DNA of 11,382 bases from Halobacteriales archaeon QS_9_68_42 (lineage in GTDB: Archaea > Halobacteriota > Halobacteria > Halobacteriales > Haloarculaceae): NCBI GenBank assembly GCA_003022905.1, contig PXSE01000068.1:1-11382 (forward strand). Direction: 5' to 3'. The position numbers and the translations under genes are program-made. Of the stretch, positions 6,647 through 11,382 are shown piece by piece. The notes under the pieces are model-generated. The model ran no database searches. It was not told the DNA's origin and worked only from the letters and a program-made list of their open reading frames with translations. Numbering within the stretch: the first letter of the stretch is position 1; each line of letters starts with the position of its first letter.

Positions 6647-7234
6647 TCAGGCGTACCGCTCCTCGTTCCAGGGGTCGGCCGTGTTCGAGTAGCCGCGCTT
6701 CTCCCAGTAGCCCCGCTCCGGTTCAGTCAGGAACTCGACGCCGGAGACCCACTTTGCGCCCTTGTAGGCGTACTTATGGGGGGTGACGACCCGTAGCGGG
6801 CCGCCGTGGTCGGCCGGCAGCGGGTCGCCGTCGAGCCGCCAGGTGAAAAGCACCTCCTCGCGGTCGCACTCCGCGAGCGGCAGGTTCGTCGTGTAGCCGT
6901 CGTGGGCGTGGAACATAACGTGGACGGCGTCGTCGTCGACGCCGGCGTGCTCGGTCAGTCTCGGGAACGGGAGCCCGTGGAACTCACAGTCGAACCGCGA
7001 CCACCCGGTGACGCAGTGGAAGTCCTGTCGCTGGGTCTCGGCGCCCAGCGACTCGAGGTCCTCGACCGACAGCGTCGCCGCCTCGTCGACGGCGCCCCAC
7101 ACCTCCAGGGTCGGCTTGTCGGGCACCGACGGCGTGCCGCCCTTCGAGAGCACCGGGAACCGGGAGGTCTCGCGCTGGCCCGGGGGGAGGCGCTTGCCGT
7201 CGAACTCGGCGTGGAGGTCCGTCACGTCGTTCAT
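6647..7234 (-). CDS. Molybdopterin-dependent oxidoreductase (sulfite oxidase/YedY-like domain), stand-alone
   Basis: A 195-residue protein made almost entirely of the oxidoreductase molybdopterin-binding domain (Pfam PF00174 type). The key DFHCVTGWSRFD (71-82) places C74 as the likely molybdenum ligand. The pterin-contact region is ADHGGPLRVVTPHKYAYKGAKW (141-162), and the family tail GYWEKRGYSNTADPWNEER lies at 175-193. The N-terminus has no Tat or Sec signal, so it should act in the cytoplasm, unlike exported MsrP/YedY enzymes. It lacks the haem b5 and dimerisation domains of true sulfite oxidases, so the substrate is unknown. Neither a partner haem subunit nor a molybdenum cofactor synthesis gene is nearby. 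It is divergent from the ribbon-helix-helix gene. Confidence 0.92.
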   Translation of the reverse strand: MNDVTDLHAEFDGKRLPPGQRETSRFPVLSKGGTPSVPDKPTLEVWGAVDEAATLSVEDLESLGAETQRQDFHCVTGWSRFDCEFHGLPFPRLTEHAGVDDDAVHVMFHAHDGYTTNLPLAECDREEVLFTWRLDGDPLPADHGGPLRVVTPHKYAYKGAKWVSGVEFLTEPERGYWEKRGYSNTADPWNEERYA

Positions 7235-7322
7235 ACCCGGCGGTAGCGGCCGCGAGTTCGTAGGCCTGTCGTTACGAAAACGCTGCCGACACCGACCGCT
7301 GGGGGAACGAGTCTGAACGTTC

Positions 7323-7339
7323 CGGAAAGATACTTTCCG
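7323..7339. promoter_or_regulatory. 17-bp palindrome, candidate operator
   Basis: CGGAAAG-ATA-CTTTCCG has perfect 7-bp arms with a 3-nt centre. It lies between the divergent molybdopterin gene and the ribbon-helix-helix gene, about 50 nt before the latter's TATA element. It is a fitting site for a dimeric regulator. Confidence 0.5.
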
Positions 7340-7343
7340 TGAG

Positions 7344-7384
7344 CGGGGATTGACTTTGGCGCGTCCGAAAAATCCCCGTCAATC
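7344..7384. promoter_or_regulatory. Nested inverted repeats abutting the TATA element
   Basis: CGGGGATT (7344-7351) pairs with AATCCCCG (7371-7378), and the overlapping GATTGAC (7348-7354) pairs with GTCAATC (7378-7384), running into the TATA element. A protein bound here would be expected to affect TBP/TFB access. Confidence 0.5.
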
Positions 7385-7391
7385 TTAAATA
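7384..7391 (+). promoter_or_regulatory. TATA element of the ribbon-helix-helix gene
   Basis: CTTAAATA is centred about 32 nt before the ATG at 7420 but only about 8 nt before the in-frame ATG at 7396. This favours the later start. Confidence 0.6.
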
Positions 7392-7419
7392 CTCTATGCT
7401 CGAAGCGTCAACCGTCCCG

Positions 7420-7632
7420 ATGCCGAAGGTACAACTGACTGTCCCGGAACACCTCGAGATGCAGATCGCCCAGCTCGTGGAGAAGGGCGAGTTCGTAAAC
7501 CGGGAGGAAGCAATCGAGGAACTGCTGTCGACCGGGCTCCGGGCCTACAAAACGAGCGGGCCGATGGAGGACGAGGAACCGGGCCTCGAAGAGGACGGAA
7601 TGATGGGTCACGACGACGAGTACGTCTTCTAA
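7420..7632 (+). CDS. Ribbon-helix-helix (CopG/Arc-type) DNA-binding protein
   Basis: A 70-residue protein starting MPKVQLTVPEHLEMQIAQL. The first strand KVQLTVPE (3-10) would pair with its partner in the dimer and enter the DNA major groove. Helix one is about 10-22 and helix two about 27-42 (NREEAIEELLSTGLRAY), with the usual turn at GEFVNREE. The tail (49-70) is very acidic and rich in methionine (MEDEEPGLEEDGMMGHDDE) and is not part of the fold. The ATG at 7396 would add MLEASTVP but sits too close to the TATA element. No toxin gene follows, so this is not an obvious antitoxin. The inverted repeats directly upstream suggest autoregulation, and possibly control of the divergent molybdopterin gene. 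Confidence 0.9.
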   Translation: MPKVQLTVPEHLEMQIAQLVEKGEFVNREEAIEELLSTGLRAYKTSGPMEDEEPGLEEDGMMGHDDEYVF

Positions 7633-7712
7633 TAGTGGTTACTGTGAATCATTACCGGATCGACCGCACGCCGTCGTGCGGTCGTACCGGTGAACAGTTA
7701 CAGCAATCACTA
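7633..7712. repeat. 80-bp imperfect palindrome with a perfect 10-bp core stem
   Basis: It begins one base after the stop codon of the ribbon-helix-helix gene. The core is CGACCGCACG/CGTGCGGTCG (7661-7670/7675-7684) with a CCGT loop. Outside it come ACCGG/CCGGT (7654-7658/7687-7691), then diverged arms beginning TAGTG at 7633 and ending CACTA at 7712. Comparing the two 40-nt halves, 30 of 40 positions are complementary and some of the rest allow G-U pairs. There is no T tract, so a plain terminator is less likely than a palindromic or MITE-like element. Confidence 0.7.
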
Positions 7713-7725
7713 TGAGCGCACCCTG

Positions 7726-7745
7726 CCGACCGTCGCGCCGGTCGG
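7726..7745. repeat. Short hairpin CCGACC/GGTCGG
   Basis: Perfect 6-bp arms (7726-7731 and 7740-7745) with an 8-nt loop, between the 80-bp palindrome and the UPF0058 promoter. It may be part of a terminator for the upstream gene; no T tract follows. Confidence 0.3.
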
Positions 7746-7778
7746 GACGGCCGTGTGGGCCCTGTTGCCGCACAAAGG

Positions 7779-7784
7779 TTAAAC
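7779..7784 (+). promoter_or_regulatory. TATA element of the UPF0058 gene
   Basis: TTAAAC is centred about 27 nt before the ATG at 7808, as expected for a leaderless transcript. It rules out the longer in-frame start at 7712. Confidence 0.6.
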
Positions 7785-7807
7785 GCGCGCTTCCTGTAGG
7801 CACGAAC

Positions 7808-8086
7808 ATGCACAAAGACGAGCTTCTGGAGCTGCACGCGAAGATGGTATCGATAATGGAGCACTTCCGCGGGATGGACGGCGTCGACGCCTCCGCGTTC
7901 GACCCATACGACGAACTCGACGTGACGCCCGACGACGTCCACAAGTCCAAGAGCGAGCACAAACACGCGGTCTTCGTGCTCGGCAACGCCTTGGCGAACG
8001 TGATGAGCGAGGACGAGTTCTCCGACGCGGGCCGTATCGGCAAGCGGATGGCCGAACTGGCCGAGGACGCCGAGTCCAAGCTGTAG
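7808..8086 (+). CDS. UPF0058 family protein
   Basis: A 92-residue soluble protein starting MHKDELLELHAKMVSIMEHF, the signature opening of the archaeal UPF0058 family. It is largely helical: helix one about 3-22, a loop with GVDASAFDPYDELDVTPDDVHKS (25-47), helix two about 49-66 (SEHKHAVFVLGNALANVM), helix three about 70-91. Histidines at 2, 10, 19, 45, 51 and 53 and many acidic residues would allow metal binding, but this is conjecture. The function of the family is unknown to me. The longer frame from 7712 adds a basic, arginine-rich stretch (SAPCRPSRRSGRPCGPCCR) and runs across the promoter, so I reject it. It lies 50 nt before menF, which has its own TATA element, so the two are probably separate transcripts. 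Confidence 0.88.
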   Translation: MHKDELLELHAKMVSIMEHFRGMDGVDASAFDPYDELDVTPDDVHKSKSEHKHAVFVLGNALANVMSEDEFSDAGRIGKRMAELAEDAESKL

Positions 8087-8104
8087 ACCTGTCGCCGAAC
8101 GGTA

Positions 8105-8113
8105 CTCTAAAAC
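8105..8113 (+). promoter_or_regulatory. TATA element of the menF-menD-menB operon
   Basis: CTCTAAAAC is centred about 28 nt before the menF ATG at 8137 and lies just after the UPF0058 stop, consistent with a leaderless operon promoter. Confidence 0.5.
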
Positions 8114-8136
8114 GGCGGGGACCACAACTACGGGCA

Positions 8137-9474
8137 ATGGAACCGTTGCGGAGCGAGGAGTCCGTTGCCGGGCGGGAGGGGCTTGTCAGTCGCGCGGTGC
8201 GGATACCGGACCCGCCGCGCCCCCACGCCGTCCTCGGGGCGGCGGCTGCGCCGCGGACGTTCTGGTCGGCGCCGGGGGAGCCGACCGTCGTCGGGAGCGG
8301 CGCCGCAGCCACCATCACCGACGGGGGCCCCTGCCGGTTCGCCGCCGTTCGGGAGGCCGCCGAGGAGCTGTTCTCAAGCGGTGACGTTCACGCCGGGTCG
8401 CTGTCGGCCCGTCCACGGCTGTTCGGCGGCTTTGCCTTCCACGACGAGCACAGCGCTGAGGGCTCCTGGCGGGGCTACCCCGGCGCCGAGTTCGTCCTGC
8501 CGCGGGTGCAGGTGACATACGACGAGTCAGCGTGGCTGTCGGTCAACGCTGTCGACGCCGACCCGGAAGCCGTCGAGGGGCGCCTGACGTCGGTCCGCGA
8601 GAACCTGCTGACGACCGGCGTTCCCGGAGGCACCGGCCGCGGCCCACCGGGCGTCCGCTCGCGGGAGCGGACCACCTCGCTCGAGGAGTGGCGCCGCAGC
8701 GTTACCGCCGCGACCGACCGCATCGAGGCCGGTGAGCTCCGGAAGGTCGTCCTGGCGCAGGCACTGGAGACCCGCCTCGACGGCCCGCTTTCGGTGCCGG
8801 ACGCCCTGTCGCGGCTGGCCGACACCTACCCCGACTGCGTCCGGTTCTTGTTCGAACCGGCCGACGGCGAGGCCGGCTTCTTCGGCGCGACCCCGGAGCA
8901 GTTGGTCGGCCTCCGCGGCCGGACTGTCGAGACGGGCGCGCTGGCGGGGACCACCGGCCGGGGCGACACCCCCGAGGAGGACGAGTGGCTCGCCGAGGAA
9001 CTGCTCGACGACGACAAGAACGTCCATGAGCACGAACTGGTCGCCGACGCCATCCGCGAACAGTTGGCCCCCTATGCGGCGTCAATCCGGGCGGGCCAGC
9101 GGCGAATCCGCCGGCTTGCGACCGTCCAGCACATCGAGACGCCGATGACCGCCGAACTGGCGTCCGACGAGCACGTGCTTACGCTGGTGGAGGCGCTACA
9201 CCCGACGCCGGCCGTCGGGGGGCTCCCGCCGGACGAGGCCCTGCGGACCATCCGGGACACCGAGCCGTTCGAGCGTGGCTGGTACGCGGCGCCGGTCGGC
9301 TGGTTCGACGCCGCCGGCTATGGCTCCTTCGGCGTCGCCATCCGCTCTGCGGTGGCCCGCGACGACACCGCGACGCTGTTCGCCGGCGTTGGCATCGTCG
9401 CCGACTCCGACCCCGACCGCGAGTGGGACGAGGTACAGCTGAAATACCGGCCGATTCTCGACGAACTGGAATGA
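8137..9474 (+). CDS. menF: Isochorismate synthase
   Basis: A 445-residue member of the chorismate-binding family that converts chorismate to isochorismate, the entry step to menaquinone. The N-terminal 180 residues are the variable half; the catalytic half starts near SLEEWRRSV (181). Visible landmarks are LRKVVLAQ (201-208) with the general-base lysine K203, FFGATPEQLV (248-257) and ETGALAGTT (265-273). Next come the Mg-binding KNVHEHELV (294-302), QHIETP (331-336) and HPTPAVGG (355-362). The last are RGWYAAPVGW (380-389) and AGVGIVADSDPDREWDE (416-432). K203 and the ETGALAGT segment distinguish it from anthranilate synthase, and its link to menD supports isochorismate synthase over a salicylate-pathway enzyme. 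The last codons overlap menD by ATGA, so translation is probably coupled. Confidence 0.95.
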   Translation: MEPLRSEESVAGREGLVSRAVRIPDPPRPHAVLGAAAAPRTFWSAPGEPTVVGSGAAATITDGGPCRFAAVREAAEELFSSGDVHAGSLSARPRLFGGFAFHDEHSAEGSWRGYPGAEFVLPRVQVTYDESAWLSVNAVDADPEAVEGRLTSVRENLLTTGVPGGTGRGPPGVRSRERTTSLEEWRRSVTAATDRIEAGELRKVVLAQALETRLDGPLSVPDALSRLADTYPDCVRFLFEPADGEAGFFGATPEQLVGLRGRTVETGALAGTTGRGDTPEEDEWLAEELLDDDKNVHEHELVADAIREQLAPYAASIRAGQRRIRRLATVQHIETPMTAELASDEHVLTLVEALHPTPAVGGLPPDEALRTIRDTEPFERGWYAAPVGWFDAAGYGSFGVAIRSAVARDDTATLFAGVGIVADSDPDREWDEVQLKYRPILDELE

Positions 9475-11234
9475 ACGTCAACACCCTGTGGGGCCGGGTC
9501 GTCGCGGACGAACTCGCCGCGGCCGGCGTCAAGACGGCCGTGCTGGCGCCCGGCAGCCGCTCGACGCCGCTGACCGTCGCGCTCGCCGAGAACGACCGCA
9601 TCGAGATGCTCTCGCACCTCGACGAGCGATCGGCGGCCTTCTTCGCGCTGGGCCAGGCCAAGCGCACCAGCCGGCCGACGCCGCTCGTCTGCACCTCCGG
9701 GACGGCGCTGGCGAACTTCCACCCCGCCGTCATCGAGGCCGATGCCGCCCGCGTGCCGATGTTGCTTCTGACCGCGGACCGGCCGCCCGAACTGCAGGAC
9801 AGCGGCGCGAACCAGACGATAGACCAGGAGAAGCTCTACGGCGATTCCGTCCGGGCGTACCGCAAGCTGCCCGAGCCGGAGGCCGCCGACCGGAAGCTCC
9901 GGTCGCTGCGGGTCGCGCTGTCGCGGGCCATGGCGACCGCGACCGGGACGAACCCGGGGCCGGTCCACCTCGACGTCCCGCTCCGGAAGCCGCTGGAGCC
10001 GAACGCTGGCGAAGCGGCCGCGCCCGCTGGCGTCCCGGACGGGGCGGTCCCCGAGGGGTTCCTCGATGCCAACCCGTTGGCCGTCGAGGGTCGGGACGGC
10101 CCGTTCGTCGAAGTCACAGGGGGTCGGCCGGCGCTGTCGGCCGCCGAGCGCGACCGGGTGCGGGCGGCGCTCGCCGAGGTAGACTCCGGGCTCATCGTCT
10201 GCGGCCCGACCGACGGCCCGGCACCGACGCGGGAGGCCCTGCTCGAGTTGGCGACGGCGACCGGGTTCCCGGCCCTCGCGGACCCGCTGTCGGGTCACCG
10301 GTTCGGCCCGGCCGCCGAGGCCGGCGTCGTCTGCGGCGGCTACGACGGGTTCCTTCCCGCCGTCGAGGCGACGCCGGACGTGGTCATCAGGTTCGGCGCC
10401 TCGCCCACCTCGAAACCGCTCCGGCGCTACCTCCGGGACGCCGACGCCCGCCAGTTCGTCGTCGACTCGGCCGGCGGGTGGCGGGAGGCGACCTTCACCG
10501 CGACCGACCTGTTCGTGGCGGACCCGACGCGGCTGGCGGACGCCCTCGCGTCGGATCTCGACCGCGAGCGCGGCGCGTACGGCCGGCGACTGCTCGCGGT
10601 GGAGGCCGACTACTGGGACCTCGTCTCCGGGGCGGAACCCTCGGAGGGGGCCGTCCTCGCCGACGCCGTCGAACTGGCGCCGGACCCGGCGACGCTGTTC
10701 GTCTCGAACTCGATGCCGGTCCGGGACCTCGACCGGTTCGGCCGCCCGCGGGCCGCCGACCTGACGGTGCTCGGCAACCGCGGCGCCTCCGGCATCGACG
10801 GCATCACCTCCTCGGCGCTTGGCGCGGGGTCGGCGACCGACGACCCCCTCGTGGCCGTCACCGGCGACCTGGCGTACTTCCACGACACCAACGGCCTGCT
10901 CGCGGTTGAGCGGTTCGACCTCGACGCGACCGTTGTCTGCATCAACAACGATGGCGGCGGCATCTTCCGCTTCCTGCCCATCGAGGCACATGAGACGTTC
11001 GACGAGTGGTTCCGGACGCCGCACGGACTGGACTTCGAGCCGACCGGGGAGCTGTACGACCTGGAGTTCGCCCGGACCGACGACCGCGAGCGGTTCCGGG
11101 AGCTGTACACCGACTCGGTGGCCGCCGACGGCACCCAGGTCATCGAGGTGGTCACCGACAGCGGGCGGTCCCACGACGAGCGGCGCGATCTCGAAGCGCA
11201 GGTCCACGAGTCGGTGCAGTCGGGTGGCTTTTGA
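9471..11234 (+). CDS. menD: 2-succinyl-5-enolpyruvyl-6-hydroxy-3-cyclohexene-1-carboxylate synthase
   Basis: A 587-residue thiamine-diphosphate enzyme that adds the succinyl semialdehyde unit of 2-oxoglutarate to isochorismate. The N-terminal PYR domain (about 1-180) has PGSRSTP (27-33) for substrate binding, DERSAAFFALG (51-61) with E52 as the thiamine-activating glutamate, CTSGTA (74-79) and TADRPPELQDSGANQTIDQ (101-119). The middle domain spans about 185-375. The C-terminal PP domain (about 390-587) has NSMPVRD (413-419), GNRGASGIDG (436-445), and the cofactor/Mg motif GDLAYFHDTNGL (465-476) to NNDGGGIF (492-499). Length is slightly above the bacterial 550-560. The start at 9471 overlaps the menF stop by four bases (ATGA). 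The frame is open further upstream but those residues belong to menF sequence, so 9471 is right. Confidence 0.96.
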   Translation: MNVNTLWGRVVADELAAAGVKTAVLAPGSRSTPLTVALAENDRIEMLSHLDERSAAFFALGQAKRTSRPTPLVCTSGTALANFHPAVIEADAARVPMLLLTADRPPELQDSGANQTIDQEKLYGDSVRAYRKLPEPEAADRKLRSLRVALSRAMATATGTNPGPVHLDVPLRKPLEPNAGEAAAPAGVPDGAVPEGFLDANPLAVEGRDGPFVEVTGGRPALSAAERDRVRAALAEVDSGLIVCGPTDGPAPTREALLELATATGFPALADPLSGHRFGPAAEAGVVCGGYDGFLPAVEATPDVVIRFGASPTSKPLRRYLRDADARQFVVDSAGGWREATFTATDLFVADPTRLADALASDLDRERGAYGRRLLAVEADYWDLVSGAEPSEGAVLADAVELAPDPATLFVSNSMPVRDLDRFGRPRAADLTVLGNRGASGIDGITSSALGAGSATDDPLVAVTGDLAYFHDTNGLLAVERFDLDATVVCINNDGGGIFRFLPIEAHETFDEWFRTPHGLDFEPTGELYDLEFARTDDRERFRELYTDSVAADGTQVIEVVTDSGRSHDERRDLEAQVHESVQSGGF

Positions 11235-11256
11235 TGCCGCCGGTCGCAGTTGAGGT

Positions 11257-11382
11257 ATGATCTCGGAACTGTTCGACGAGGAGCGCTGGGAGCCGGTCAC
11301 CGACGAGTTCGAGGACATCACCTACCACCGCGGCACGGACGTGGGCGCGGTCCGCATTGCCTTCGACCGGCCGGAGGTCCGC
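11257..11382 (+). CDS. menB: 1,4-dihydroxy-2-naphthoyl-CoA synthase, N-terminal part (cut by window edge)
   Basis: Only 42 codons are inside the window: MISELFDEERWEPV, then DITYHRGTDVGAVRIAFDRPEVR. This matches the start of MenB, a crotonase-fold enzyme that closes the second ring by a Dieckmann-type reaction on O-succinylbenzoyl-CoA; the strand ending in IAFDRPEVR is typical. The catalytic residues lie beyond the edge, so the call also relies on position, 22 nt after menD in the same direction. The bases GAGGT directly touch the ATG, too close for a normal Shine-Dalgarno site, so translation may depend on coupling to menD. Confidence 0.9.
   Translation, partial: MISELFDEERWEPVTDEFEDITYHRGTDVGAVRIAFDRPEVR

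Noticed and set aside
7396..7632. Toxin-antitoxin pair led by the ribbon-helix-helix gene
   Set aside because: No toxin-like frame follows; the next gene is UPF0058, separated by an 80-bp palindrome and its own promoter.
7712..7807. N-terminal extension of the UPF0058 gene to 7712
   Set aside because: Arginine- and cysteine-rich, overlaps the palindrome end and the promoter; the family starts at MHKDELLELH.
9318..11321. 667-codon open frame on the minus strand opposite menD and the end of menF
   Set aside because: Antisense shadow caused by high GC in codon third positions; composition is R/G/V-rich, while the plus strand carries a fully recognisable MenD.
1..11382. CRISPR array, insertion sequence, integrase or defence island
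   Set aside because: No regularly spaced repeats, transposase or nuclease genes are visible; apart from the points listed the window is ordinary core chromosome.

Overview
The window looks like chromosomal DNA of a haloarchaeon (class Halobacteria). The sequence is GC-rich, and nearly every encoded protein is strongly acidic (D/E-rich). It carries an archaeal TFB, and several families typical of halophilic archaea (UPF0058, small ribbon-helix-helix protein, MenF/MenD/MenB). Most gene starts have an AT-rich TATA-like element centred about 27-32 nt upstream of the ATG, which fits the leaderless transcripts common in this group. I used this spacing to choose starts. The genus cannot be fixed from the window.

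Layout. 1-666 (+): 3' two thirds of a TFB gene. 777-2377 (+): a succinate-semialdehyde-dehydrogenase-type aldehyde dehydrogenase whose frame is broken by an exact 17-bp tandem duplication just after the catalytic-cysteine codon. 2435-3808 (-): purA, convergent with the dehydrogenase; a long two-way terminator-like hairpin fills the gap between them. 4044-4349 (+): a small winged-helix regulator divergent from purA. 4350-4843: a 494-nt gene-free convergent region with a series of strong hairpins, one of which looks like a tRNA T-arm. 4844-6529 (-): a haloarchaeal protein of unknown function with N-terminal domain, acidic linker, coiled coil and C-terminal domain. 6647-7234 (-): a stand-alone cytoplasmic molybdopterin oxidoreductase (sulfite oxidase/YedY-type fold). 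7420-7632 (+): a ribbon-helix-helix protein with nested inverted repeats in its promoter. 7633-7712: an 80-bp imperfect palindrome. 7808-8086 (+): a UPF0058 protein. 8137-11382 (+): menF, menD and the start of menB.

How the genes relate. The right end is a menaquinone operon. MenF turns chorismate into isochorismate and MenD adds the succinyl group from 2-oxoglutarate. MenB later closes the naphthoate ring. menF and menD overlap by ATGA, and menB follows after 22 nt. The left part is a mix of information and housekeeping functions (transcription initiation, purine synthesis) with no single pathway. The window is mostly ordinary core chromosome. I see no CRISPR array, transposase, integrase or complete tRNA. 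The points most worth a second look are the 17-bp duplication that breaks the dehydrogenase, the 80-bp palindrome, the structured convergent region at 4350-4843 and the operator-like repeats before the ribbon-helix-helix gene.
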